Shown one piece after another: positions 48,018-55,850 of a DNA stretch of 64,000 nucleotides (position 1 is its first letter; the number at the start of each line of letters is the position of its first letter). The notes below the pieces were generated by a model that was not told the origin of the DNA, did no database searches, and was given only the letters and a program-made list of their open reading frames with translations. The position numbers and the translations under genes are program-made. This DNA comes from Pseudomonas sp. K2I15 (GTDB taxonomy: Bacteria > Pseudomonadota > Gammaproteobacteria > Pseudomonadales > Pseudomonadaceae): assembly GCF_002204795.1 (NCBI RefSeq), contig NZ_NIXO01000008.1:1-64000 (forward strand), given 5' to 3'.

Positions 48018-48051
48018 GCGACGGATTTTCCCGGTTGGCGGCGTTTAACCC
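48018..48051 (+). promoter_or_regulatory. ECF-type promoter element, copy 2
   Basis: GCGACGG-N17-CGTTTAACCC lies 50 bp before the 48102 gene, with the same spacing as copies 1 and 3. Confidence 0.65.
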
Positions 48052-48101
48052 GGGTAAGCCCGCCACTCAGGCGACGGCTAGTCTCATTGGGGAACCGTGC
48101 C

Positions 48102-48311
48102 ATGTCCCGCATATTCAAGGCCACGCTGGCTGCCACGTTGATGGCGGCTGCGTTATCCGGTTGTATTGTTGAACCTGTTCATCCGCGGCGTCCGCCGCCA
48201 TTGGTTGAGGTGGTGCCGGTGGCACCTGCGCCGGGGTATCAGTGGGTGCGGGGGCACTATCGCTGGGGGAACGGGCAGTGGTTGTGGGTGCCGGGGCATT
48301 GGCGGTATTGA
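48102..48311 (+). CDS. Small YXWGXW-repeat lipoprotein
   Basis: The 69-residue protein has lipobox ALSGC and a Pro-rich linker. Two Trp/His/Gly repeats follow (YQWVRGHYRWGNGQW, LWVPGHWRY), matching the 46109 protein. It stands alone behind promoter copy 2 and is likely in the same regulon. A five-codon upstream extension is less likely because the lipobox spacing fits the chosen start. Confidence 0.85.
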   Translation: MSRIFKATLAATLMAAALSGCIVEPVHPRRPPPLVEVVPVAPAPGYQWVRGHYRWGNGQWLWVPGHWRY

Positions 48312-48345
48312 TCCTTCGGCGCTATTGGCAGCGACACAGAAACCC

Positions 48346-48452
48346 TGTGGGAGCTGTCGAGCCCAAGCGAGGCTGCGATGGGATCGCTGCGGTACGACAG
48401 TGATACCCAGTTGATCCCATCTCAGCCTCGCTAAAGCTCGACAGCTCCCACA
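48346..48452. repeat. Long inverted repeat (REPIN-like)
   Basis: TGTGGGAGCTGTCGAGC on the left and ACAGCTCCCACA with GCTCGA on the right flank ~70 bp. Arm sequence differs from the GAGCGNGCTTGC family, so it is a separate repeat family. Confidence 0.8.
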
Positions 48453-48495
48453 TTCGATTGGGGTAGGCATTGAATTAATGCTCCCCTGATCTACT

Positions 48496-48610
48496 TCAGC
48501 GCGGCTGCAAACAATCCACCGCTCGATCCACCATCACCCGCGCCATATCCACCCAATGCAGCACTGAAATCACCAGTGCTCGCGACGTCCCATCGCTGAT
48601 CTCCCGCCTG
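48496..48610 (-). pseudogene. C-terminal remnant of a small gene
   Basis: On the minus strand this reads as a coding-like tail (SRALVISVLHWVDMARVMVD then RAVDCLQPR and stop) resembling the ends of small Pseudomonas DUF3077/DUF6124-type proteins. A stop codon cuts the frame about 20 bp further upstream, so only the 3' end survives. Confidence 0.4.
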
Positions 48611-48639
48611 TTGCGCCGTTACCGAGGCGCAGTGCGCGG

Positions 48640-48813
48640 GACGAGGCCGATGTGTTTGTGCGCAACGCGCGGCCGACATCGATCATCCAGCGCGCAGCAA
48701 ATGTGGATGAAGTGGCGAATCTGGTGGCGTACATTGCTTCACCGTTGTCCTCTGCAACCACCGGTGCCGCGTTGCGGGTCGACGGCGGTGTTGTCGACAG
48801 CATGGCGATCTGA
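48640..48813 (+). pseudogene. C-terminal remnant of a short-chain dehydrogenase (SDR)
   Basis: The translation ADVFVRNARPTSIIQRAANV, then DEVANLVAYIASPLSSATTG and AALRVDGGVVDSMAI before the stop, is the unmistakable end of an SDR enzyme. The Rossmann N-terminus and catalytic Tyr-Lys region are missing; upstream the frame turns into non-coding sequence and then the opposite-strand remnant. The SRPBCC gene follows 29 bp later, so the intact SDR was probably its operon partner. Confidence 0.8.
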
Positions 48814-48842
48814 TTTTTCTTGAATGGTTTGGAGTGTGAATC

Positions 48843-49259
48843 GTGGCAAAAGCATCTGCTGTTATTGAAGTTCCGGTTTCGGCCGAACAGGTTTGGCAAC
48901 TGGTCGGCGGCTTCAATTCGCTGCCGGACTGGCTGCCCCTTATCGCCAAGAGCGAGCCGAGTGAAGGCGGCCGTGTGCGCCACCTGCAAACCGCTGATGG
49001 TGGGGTGGTGGTGGAGCGCTTGCAAAGCTTTGATGATGCGGCGCGTACTTACAGCTACTCGATCAGCGAGTCGCCGTTTCCGGTGAGTGAGTATTTGGCG
49101 ACGTTGAAGGTTGAAGCGCTGGGCGAGAACACGGCCAAGGTGACCTGGTCGGGGGTGTTTACCCCGGTGGCCGGTGTGACGGATGCGGCGGTGGAGGAGT
49201 TGTTTGCCGGTGTCTACAGCGGTGGGCTTGAAGCGTTGCGGGGCAATTTTCCGGGTTGA
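48843..49259 (+). CDS. SRPBCC (START-like) family protein
   Basis: The 138-residue protein starts with GTG and has the helix-grip fold pattern: AVIEVPVSAEQVWQLVGGFN, SLPDWLPLIAKSEPSEGGRV and SGVFTPVAGVTDAAVEELFA. Such proteins bind hydrophobic ligands. It follows the SDR remnant, its likely former partner, and ends at a REPIN. Confidence 0.85.
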   Translation: MAKASAVIEVPVSAEQVWQLVGGFNSLPDWLPLIAKSEPSEGGRVRHLQTADGGVVVERLQSFDDAARTYSYSISESPFPVSEYLATLKVEALGENTAKVTWSGVFTPVAGVTDAAVEELFAGVYSGGLEALRGNFPG

Positions 49260-49270
49260 TTGAGGATCAA

Positions 49271-49361
49271 ATGTGGGAGCGGGCTTGCTCGCGAATACGG
49301 TGGGTCAGTGCCATACGGGTTGACTGACACTCCGCCTTCGCGAGCAAGCCCGCTCCCACAT
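49271..49361. repeat. REPIN: inverted pair of REP arms
   Basis: ATGTGGGAGCGGGCTTGCTC on the left and its complement on the right, between the convergent genes ending at 49259 and 49381. Confidence 0.9.
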
Positions 49362-49380
49362 TGGTTTTGTGGTGTTTGCG

Positions 49381-50775
49381 CTATTCGGGCATCAGTTGTT
49401 GGCGGCATTCGAGGATCAACTTCGCGCCGCCACTTTCGCTGCTGCCTACTTCCAGTTTGAAGCCGTGCAGGTTGATGATCGCGGCCACAATCGACAGCCC
49501 CAATCCAAACCCGCCTTGTTGCTGATTACCTTCGTCCACTCGATAGAAACGTTGGAACACCGCAGCCCGTTCCGCTGCCGGAATTCCGGGGCCGGTGTCG
49601 AGCACTTCGATGCGGGTGCTGCCGGCATCGCTCACACCCCGCAGAATCACTTTGCCGTCCGGTGGGGTGAATTTGATCGAGTTGCTCAGCAGGTTGGCCA
49701 GGGCTTCGAACAGCAATGCGCGGTCGCCGGTGATCCAGGGCAACGAGGCCGGTACTTCCAGCAGCAGTTCCATCTCGCCTTCTTCTGCCAGGGGCAGGTA
49801 GAAGTCGTGGAGTTCCTGCAGCAAGGGCAGGGGGTCGAGCACCAGGAAGCCTGAACGACGTTGATGGTCTTCCAGTTCGGAAATCCGCAGCAAGCCGCGA
49901 AAGCGGGCCATCAAGGTGTCGGTTTCGGCGATGGCCGCGTCCAGTTGCAGGGCGTGGGGCGCGTCTTCATCAGCCTGCTGCTGGATCCGGTACAACTGCG
50001 CCCGCAGGCGGGTCAGCGGGGTGCGCAGGTCGTGGGCGATGTTGTCGCACACGCCCTTGACCTCGTTCATCAACTTCTCGATGCGGTCGAGCATGGCGTT
50101 GACGATGGCCGCCAGCATGTCGAGTTCGTCGCGCCGGTCCGACAACGGCAAGCGATGGGTCAGGTCGCCGGCGACGATGGCTTCGGCGCTGGCCTGGATC
50201 CCGCGAATCCGCCGCAACGGGCGCCGCCTGAGCAGGTGCCAGCCGGCCGCACCGGGAATGATCGTCAGGGTGATCCCCCACAGCAAGGCGTGCAGGATGA
50301 TGCGCGTGACGCCGAACAGCGAGCCGTTGGCGCGCACCAGAATCAGCCAGCGGCCATCTTCGGTGTGGGTGGCCACGGCGTCGCAGCTGTCGCGCGGCAG
50401 TTTCGGGTCGTCGGAGTCGATGCAGTTGGCCAGCGCATGGATGTGCCCGTCCATCGGCAGGTCAGGCGGTATCACGCGGATCGGGCCGCTGATGGGGTTG
50501 AACTGGTTGTCGAACAGGCCGTAGGCGTCAACGCCCTTCATGTCGAAGGTCATGCTGGTGGTCAGGGCTTCCACCAGTTCTTCACCGTCGAAGCGCTGGA
50601 ACAAATGCTGGCGCTGCATCAGCGAGTGGCGCGAGAGGTCGCCCAGGTAACCGGACACCTCGTAGTACAGCACGCCCATGAGGATGCAGCTCCAGGCTAC
50701 GAACAACGAACTGTAGAGCGCCAGCAGCCGGCTGCTGGAGGAGCGCCAGCCTTTAGAGGGGTTCAGCAATGACAT
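49381..50775 (-). CDS. Sensor histidine kinase
   Basis: The 464-residue inner-membrane kinase has an N-terminal transmembrane helix (about 19-40), a ~115-residue periplasmic sensor and a second helix (about 157-180). HAMP (about 180-235) and HisKA with His248 in DNIAHDLRTPLTRLR follow, then HATPase (N box LLSNSIKFTPP, G box DTGPGIP, FGLGLSIV). It overlaps the response regulator gene by 23 bp. The periplasmic domain has paired Cys (HALANCID, RDSCDA), possibly redox or metal sensing. The specific signal is unknown. Confidence 0.92.
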   Translation of the reverse strand: MSLLNPSKGWRSSSSRLLALYSSLFVAWSCILMGVLYYEVSGYLGDLSRHSLMQRQHLFQRFDGEELVEALTTSMTFDMKGVDAYGLFDNQFNPISGPIRVIPPDLPMDGHIHALANCIDSDDPKLPRDSCDAVATHTEDGRWLILVRANGSLFGVTRIILHALLWGITLTIIPGAAGWHLLRRRPLRRIRGIQASAEAIVAGDLTHRLPLSDRRDELDMLAAIVNAMLDRIEKLMNEVKGVCDNIAHDLRTPLTRLRAQLYRIQQQADEDAPHALQLDAAIAETDTLMARFRGLLRISELEDHQRRSGFLVLDPLPLLQELHDFYLPLAEEGEMELLLEVPASLPWITGDRALLFEALANLLSNSIKFTPPDGKVILRGVSDAGSTRIEVLDTGPGIPAAERAAVFQRFYRVDEGNQQQGGFGLGLSIVAAIINLHGFKLEVGSSESGGAKLILECRQQLMPE

Positions 50776-51436
50776 ACCCGGAACCTCGTACCGTGCGGAT
50801 CAGCGGCGTGAGGCCCGGCGGGTCGATTTTTTTACGCAGGCGGCCGATGTGCACGTCGATCAGGTTGGTGCCCGGGTCGAAGTGATAACCCCAGACTTCC
50901 TCGAAGATCATCATCCGCGACAGGATCTGCCCGGTGTTGCGCATCAGGAATTCCAGCAGTTTGTATTCAGTCGGCAACAGGCTCAGGGGCTGTTCGGCGC
51001 GGCTGGCTTCGCGGCTGATCAGGTTCAGCTCCAGGTCCGCCACGCGCAGCGCGGTTTCGAACTCCTGGACTGTGCTTTTGCGTCGCAGCAGCACTTCGAC
51101 GCGGGCGGCCATTTCGTCGGAAGCGAACGGTTTGGTCAGGTAGTCATCACCACCGGCGCGCAGGCCGCGTACCCGCTCATCCACATCGGAGAGGGCGCTG
51201 ATCATCAGGATCGGCGTCGACACGCCAATGGTGCGCAGGGTGGTGACGATGGCCAGGCCATCCAGTTCCGGGAGCATGCGGTCGAGGGTGATCAGGTCGT
51301 AATCACCGCTGACAGCGCGGACCAGGCCTTCGCGGCCATTGTCTACCCAGTCTACGTCCAGTCCATGGCTACTCAGCTCGGCAACGATCTCGCGGGCCGT
51401 TACGGCGTCGTCCTCGATGGTCAAAATGCGGGTCAT
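50753..51436 (-). CDS. OmpR-family response regulator
   Basis: The 227-residue regulator has a receiver with phospho-acceptor Asp52 (LITLDRMLPELDG) and Lys in DYLTKPFA. A winged-helix DNA-binding domain (about 130-227) ends RLRKKIDPP...TVRGSGYVIAEPL. First gene of the operon with the kinase. The group resembles metal and envelope-stress regulators of Pseudomonas, but I cannot assign CopR or similar from sequence alone. Confidence 0.93.
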   Translation of the reverse strand: MTRILTIEDDAVTAREIVAELSSHGLDVDWVDNGREGLVRAVSGDYDLITLDRMLPELDGLAIVTTLRTIGVSTPILMISALSDVDERVRGLRAGGDDYLTKPFASDEMAARVEVLLRRKSTVQEFETALRVADLELNLISREASRAEQPLSLLPTEYKLLEFLMRNTGQILSRMMIFEEVWGYHFDPGTNLIDVHIGRLRKKIDPPGLTPLIRTVRGSGYVIAEPL

Positions 51437-51804
51437 AAGGATTACCTGGTGAGCGATTCACACTGAAGTGCGGGCATTTTGCCAAGAAATGATAGCCCGC
51501 TTACTAAATAAAAATTTATGTAGGCATAAACGACACAATTCACCTTACCCCGCTGAATCTGAACGAATGCTGTGCGTGTAGGATTTTTTGCGCTCCACGC
51601 CGTGCTCATGGGTTGTTTCCGACAAGGAATGCATAACGCCCGCCGCGCCAGGGCGTTTCTTGCAAGTTGCATGGTTCACATTAGTTCAAATTAGTTAACT
51701 TGTTGAAATATATGGAGTTTTAAATTGAAGGTTCCTGGCACGTCGCCTGCACTGTCCCTTTTGAGACTTGTAACACTATTTTTCATGCCTGGAGCGAAAC
51801 AACA
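51437..51804. other. AT-rich intergenic region with divergent promoters
   Basis: The 368 bp between the response regulator and the divergent membrane protein gene contain no gene. The right part includes a sigma-54-type promoter (51735-51751); the left part must hold the kinase-regulator promoter. Low-GC stretches (GTTCACATTAGTTCAAATTAG) are visible near 51680. Confidence 0.5.
51735..51751 (+). promoter_or_regulatory. Candidate sigma-54 promoter
   Basis: CTGGCACGTCGCCTGCA has the invariant GG-N10-GC spacing and matches the -24/-12 consensus TGGCACG-N4-TTGCA except one base. It lies 54 bp before the 51805 gene. Confidence 0.6.
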
Positions 51805-52710
51805 ATGATCACATCCTCATCCACGCTGCAAGAGTCGAGCACGCTCTCCGGGGTTTCCTGGGGCGCGATCTTTGCCGGGGCCGCTGCTGCGGCTGCGCTG
51901 TCCTTGATCCTGGTACTGCTGGGCTTCGGCCTGGGCTTTTCGGCGGTGTCGCCGTGGGCCGACAGTGGCATCAGCGCCAAAGGGCTTGGCATTTCCACCA
52001 TTGTCTGGCTGGCGGTTACGCAAATTATCGCGTCGGGGATGGGCGGTTACATCGCCGGTCGCCTGCGGGTGAAATGGGCCAATATGCACGGCGATGAGGT
52101 GTACTTTCGCGACACTGCCCATGGCTTCCTGGCCTGGGCCGTGGCGACACTGGTGACGGCGGTGCTGATCGTCGGTTCGGTCAGCAGTGTGGTCAGCGGT
52201 GGTGTGAAGGCCGGTGCCAGTGTGGCCTCGGGTGCCGCCAGCGGCATGAGCCAGGCGGTGGGCGCTGCCACCAAGGGTGAAGACTTCGGCTACTACGTCG
52301 ACAGCCTGTTCCGCGATGATCGCCCGGCAGCCGTCAGTGATGACGCGGTGCACGGTGTTGTCGCGCGCATCTTTGCCCGCACCGTCAGCAACAACGGCCA
52401 GTTGGCACCTGAAGACCGTGCGTACCTTGCGCAATTGATCACCCAGCGTACCAATCTCAGCCAGGCCGATGCCGAGGCGCGTGTTGACCAGGTCTACGGC
52501 CAGGCTCAAAAAGCGCTGGATGATGCCAAGTTGAAAGCCAAACAGGCTGCCGACACCGCTGCGAAAGTCGCTGCCTACACGTCGCTGTGGACCTTCGTGG
52601 GGCTGTTGATCGGTGCGTTTTTTGCCAGCCTCGCTGCAACCTTTGGTGGTCGTCGCCGGGATGCCGTGGTGTACCTGGAAACCCATACCAATGCCACTTC
52701 CGTTCGTTAA
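51805..52710 (+). CDS. Conserved inner-membrane protein of unknown function
   Basis: The 301-residue protein begins MITSSSTLQESSTLSGVSWG. It has N-terminal hydrophobic segments (GAIFAGAAAAAALSLILVLL; ISTIVWLAVTQIIASGMGGY), a middle region with Ala/Gly-rich helices and charged heptads (LSQADAEARVDQVYGQAQKA), and a C-terminal transmembrane helix. No family is recognised. GGAGCG lies 8 bp before the ATG. A 24-residue gene follows after 15 bp, and a sigma-54-type promoter precedes it. Confidence 0.75.
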   Translation: MITSSSTLQESSTLSGVSWGAIFAGAAAAAALSLILVLLGFGLGFSAVSPWADSGISAKGLGISTIVWLAVTQIIASGMGGYIAGRLRVKWANMHGDEVYFRDTAHGFLAWAVATLVTAVLIVGSVSSVVSGGVKAGASVASGAASGMSQAVGAATKGEDFGYYVDSLFRDDRPAAVSDDAVHGVVARIFARTVSNNGQLAPEDRAYLAQLITQRTNLSQADAEARVDQVYGQAQKALDDAKLKAKQAADTAAKVAAYTSLWTFVGLLIGAFFASLAATFGGRRRDAVVYLETHTNATSVR

Positions 52711-52725
52711 TTCAAGGAGAACGTC

Positions 52726-52800
52726 ATGCGCTCATTACTGCTGTTTTTCCTCGGTGTGCCGATCCCGGTCATTATCCTGATCGCGATCTTCATGCACTGA
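52726..52800 (+). CDS. 24-residue hydrophobic micro-protein
   Basis: The frame reads MRSLLLFFLGVPIPVIILIA then IFMH before TGA: one short transmembrane helix with two prolines. AAGGAG lies 6 bp before the ATG, immediately after the 51805 gene, and a terminator follows within 25 bp. These signals support a translated gene well below usual annotation size. It may be a partner subunit or regulator of the large membrane protein. Confidence 0.6.
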   Translation: MRSLLLFFLGVPIPVIILIAIFMH

Positions 52801-52820
52801 TCCTGCTGTCTGTTTGACTC

Positions 52821-52853
52821 AAGCCGCGCCTGCTCCAGCAGGTGCGGCTTTTT
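52821..52853 (+). terminator. Terminator of the 51805-52800 operon
   Basis: AAGCCGC/GCGGCTT outer stem with an inner CCTGCT/AGCAGG stem, followed by TTTTT. Confidence 0.9.
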
Positions 52854-52903
52854 ATTACGTTGTTAATTGTTGCTTAACCGCCTTTTGGCTAAGCTCCCGT
52901 CCC

Positions 52904-53251
52904 ATGAGCCGCTATCTGCGTTTTTTCCTGGTCCTGTTGTTAAGTCTTGCGCTTCCCCTGACCGGGATGGCGGGCGTGCCGTCGAGCACCGAGCCGTGCC
53001 CGATGCAGATGTCCGACATGCAGATGATGAGCGACATGGCCCCGGACTGTTGCCAGGACGGCGCCGCTCCCGCCGACCACGGCAAAAGCTGCAAGCCCGG
53101 CCAGGAATGCAAGACTGGCGGCATGCTGCAACTGTCGATGCCGGTGCTCAAGGCGCCGGTGACTGCCTCCAGTGCGCTGCTCGTCAGCCTCTCTTCTGAT
53201 TTCATCCCCGACCGCACGCCGTCCGGCGTCTGGCGTCCGCCCCGTACCTGA
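52904..53251 (+). CDS. Small exported Met/Cys-rich protein (CopL-like)
   Basis: The 115-residue protein has a signal peptide ending GMAGV. The mature segment is rich in soft-metal ligands (EPCPMQMSDMQMMSDMAPDC, CQDG, HGKSCKPGQECK). Position directly before a Cus/Czc-type efflux operon and composition resemble CopL-type proteins that accompany copper-resistance genes. No firm family assignment. Confidence 0.7.
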   Translation: MSRYLRFFLVLLLSLALPLTGMAGVPSSTEPCPMQMSDMQMMSDMAPDCCQDGAAPADHGKSCKPGQECKTGGMLQLSMPVLKAPVTASSALLVSLSSDFIPDRTPSGVWRPPRT

Positions 53252-53347
53252 ATCCTGTTGCACCTGAAGACTCGTCCCTGACCCGGGATGGCCTTGCTGT
53301 GGGCCGCGTAAAGCGGTGCGCAGCGCAACAGAACAGGAAACTTCAAG

Positions 53348-54586
53348 ATGAATTCCCTATGCGTGCGTGCCCTGGTGGTGGGCGTGCTGGCGTGGCCGAC
53401 GCTGGCGTCTGCGCTGACCCTGGATGAAGCCTTGCGCCTGGCGCAAAACAACGCGCCGTCGCTGGCAGCCGAATCGTCCAAATTACAGGCCGCGACCCAG
53501 GCGGCGATTCCGGCAGGTGAACTGCCCGACCCGAAACTGGTAGTGGGCCTGCAAAACTTCCCCGTCGGCGGGCCCAATCGCGGCACGCTGTATGGCGATG
53601 ACATGACCGAACAAATGATCGGCATCCAGCAACAAGTGCCCAGCCGCGACAAGCGCAAGGCCCGTGTTGAGTTGGCCTCGGCCACTGTGGATACGGCTGC
53701 CGCCGAAGGCCGGATAGAACGCCTGAACGTCCGCCAGGCCACCGCCCAGGCGTGGATTCGCGCCTATGCAGTGGAGCGCAAAGAGGCGTTGTTCAAGGAC
53801 TTCTATCAGCAGAATCGCCTGCTGCAAGACACCGTGCGTGCGCAATTGGCCGGTGGCCGTGGGCAGCCGTCCGACGCGGTTATTCCCAGGCAGGAGGCCG
53901 CCGACCTCGCCGAGCGCGAAGACGAACTGACCCAGCAACGCGCCCAGGCCCGCGCGGCCCTCAAGCGCTGGATCGGCTCGGCGGCCAGCGAAGCCCCCAG
54001 CGGCCAGTTGCCCAACTGGAACGTCGACACGACGGGCTTCACCCACAACCTGCACCAACATCCGGTACTGCAAGCCTTTGTACCGCGTACCCGCGAGGCC
54101 GAAGCCCGGCTGAACGAGGCCAAGGCGCAAAAGACCTCCGACTGGAGTTGGGAGGTGGACTACCAGCACCGTGGCCGTGAATACGGCGATATGGTCAGCC
54201 TGCAGTTGACCTTCGACTTGCCGATTTTCCCCGGTGGCCGGCAAAACCCCGGCATTGCCGCCAAGCAGGCCCAGCTTGATCAACTGGACGCCGAACGCGA
54301 AGCCAAGACCCGTGAACACACCCAGGAACTCGAAGACGACCTGGCCAACTATCAGCGCCTGGACCGCGCCGTGCAGCGCAGCCAGGACAGCCTGGTGCCG
54401 TTGGCCGAGGAGAAGGTTTCCCTGAGCCTGGCGGGTTATCGCACGGGCAAGGGTGACCTGATGAACGTGGTCAGCGCTCGCCGCGAGTGGGTCGAGGCGC
54501 GCTTCAAACAGATTGATGCCATTGAGCAGCGCGCCCTGACCGGCGCCCAGCTGTATTTCGCTTACGGGGAAGCGGCCAATGAATAA
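53348..54586 (+). CDS. Outer-membrane efflux channel subunit (CusC/CzcC-like TolC family)
   Basis: The 412-residue TolC-family protein has a signal peptide (ending TLASA) and the repeated OEP pattern (LTLDEALRLAQNNAPSLAAE; VSLSLAGYRTGKGDLMNVVS). It forms the outer-membrane exit of the tripartite pump with the next two genes. It overlaps the adaptor gene start by 8 bp. Confidence 0.92.
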   Translation: MNSLCVRALVVGVLAWPTLASALTLDEALRLAQNNAPSLAAESSKLQAATQAAIPAGELPDPKLVVGLQNFPVGGPNRGTLYGDDMTEQMIGIQQQVPSRDKRKARVELASATVDTAAAEGRIERLNVRQATAQAWIRAYAVERKEALFKDFYQQNRLLQDTVRAQLAGGRGQPSDAVIPRQEAADLAEREDELTQQRAQARAALKRWIGSAASEAPSGQLPNWNVDTTGFTHNLHQHPVLQAFVPRTREAEARLNEAKAQKTSDWSWEVDYQHRGREYGDMVSLQLTFDLPIFPGGRQNPGIAAKQAQLDQLDAEREAKTREHTQELEDDLANYQRLDRAVQRSQDSLVPLAEEKVSLSLAGYRTGKGDLMNVVSARREWVEARFKQIDAIEQRALTGAQLYFAYGEAANE

Positions 54587-55850
54587 CCGAATCGTGAACG
54601 TGGCCCTGTTGGGCGGCGCCCTGCTGCTGGGCCTGGGTGGCGGCTATTGGCTGGCGCAGATGCGCATGGCGCAGCCGGCGATGGCCGGGGCGATGCAGGC
54701 GCGGGATGAGAAAAAGGCGCTGTACTGGTACGACCCGATGTACCCGCAGCAAAAATTCGACAAGCCAGGCAAGTCGCCCTTTATGGACATGCAACTGGTG
54801 CCGCGTTACGCCGGTGGTGCCGAGGAAAGCGCGGCGATTCACATTGATGCGAGCCTGACCCAAAACATCGGCGTACGCCTGGCGAGTGTCAGCCGTGGTG
54901 TCCTGGCGTCGAGTCTTGAGCTGTCGGGGATTCTTGCCTTCAACGAGCGCGATGTGGCGGTGGTGCAGGCTCGCGCTGCCGGCTTTGTGGAGCGGGTTTA
55001 CGCCCGTGCGCCGGGTGATGTGCTCAAGGCTCAGTCGCCCCTGGCCGACATTCTGGTGCCCGAATGGGCTGGCGCCCAGGAAGAGTTTCTGGCCCTGCGC
55101 CACAGCGATCCCGGCCTGTTGGCCGCCGCCCGCCAGCGCCTGCGCCTGAGTGGCATGCCCGCCGGGTTGATCACGCAGATGGAACGCAGCGGCCGGGTGC
55201 AATCGGTGATGACCATTACCACCCCGTTGGGCGGCGCGTTGCAAACACTGGATGTGCGTGAGGGCATGACCGTCGCGGCCGGCCAAACCCTGGCGCGGGT
55301 CAATGGCCTGGGGACCGTGTGGCTGCAAGTCGCCGTGCCTGAAGCCCAGAGTGCCGCGTTGGCCGTTGGGCAAACCGTCGAGAGTCATTTTGTCGGGTTG
55401 CCGGGGCAGGTATTTAAAGGCACCGTCGCCGCAATTCTGCCGGCAACCGCCATGGACAGCCGCACTGTGCAGGTTCGGGTTGAACTGCCCAACCCTGACG
55501 GTATGTTGCGTCCCGGCATGACCGCGCAGGTGCGCCTGGCGCAGTCGACCGGGCAATCGGTGTTGTTGCTGCCGAGCGAGGCGCTGATTCGCACCGGCAA
55601 ACGGGTGCTGGTGATGGTGGCCGAGGAGGGCGGACGGTATCGCCCGGTAGAAGTCCAGGCAGGCGCCGAAAATCAGGACCAGACCGTGATCGTCGCAGGC
55701 TTGCAGGAAGGCCAGCAGGTAGTCGCCTCGGGTCAATTTCTGCTGGACTCTGAAGCAAGTTTGAAGGGGATTACCGCTCAATCGTCCGACGATTTTTCAA
55801 ATGATGGCTCCATGGACGGTATGAGCATGCAACCGGGAGCCCGGCCATGA
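54579..55850 (+). CDS. RND efflux periplasmic adaptor (CusB-like)
   Basis: The 423-residue membrane-fusion protein has an N-terminal anchor and then a Met-rich stretch ([16 protein letters not shown]). A heavy-metal-binding segment [20 protein letters not shown] followed by [10 protein letters not shown] is typical of CusB-type adaptors. Lipoyl/barrel domains follow (about 110-400). It ends in a Met/Asp/Ser tail ([16 protein letters not shown]). Overlaps the pump gene by 4 bp. The metal is probably Cu(I)/Ag(I), from the Met-rich composition. Confidence 0.92.
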   Translation: MNNRIVNVALLGGALLLGLGGGYWLAQMRMAQPAMAGAMQARDEKKALYWYDPMYPQQKFDKPGKSPFMDMQLVPRYAGGAEESAAIHIDASLTQNIGVRLASVSRGVLASSLELSGILAFNERDVAVVQARAAGFVERVYARAPGDVLKAQSPLADILVPEWAGAQEEFLALRHSDPGLLAAARQRLRLSGMPAGLITQMERSGRVQSVMTITTPLGGALQTLDVREGMTVAAGQTLARVNGLGTVWLQVAVPEAQSAALAVGQTVESHFVGLPGQVFKGTVAAILPATAMDSRTVQVRVELPNPDGMLRPGMTAQVRLAQSTGQSVLLLPSEALIRTGKRVLVMVAEEGGRYRPVEVQAGAENQDQTVIVAGLQEGQQVVASGQFLLDSEASLKGITAQSSDDFSNDGSMDGMSMQPGARP

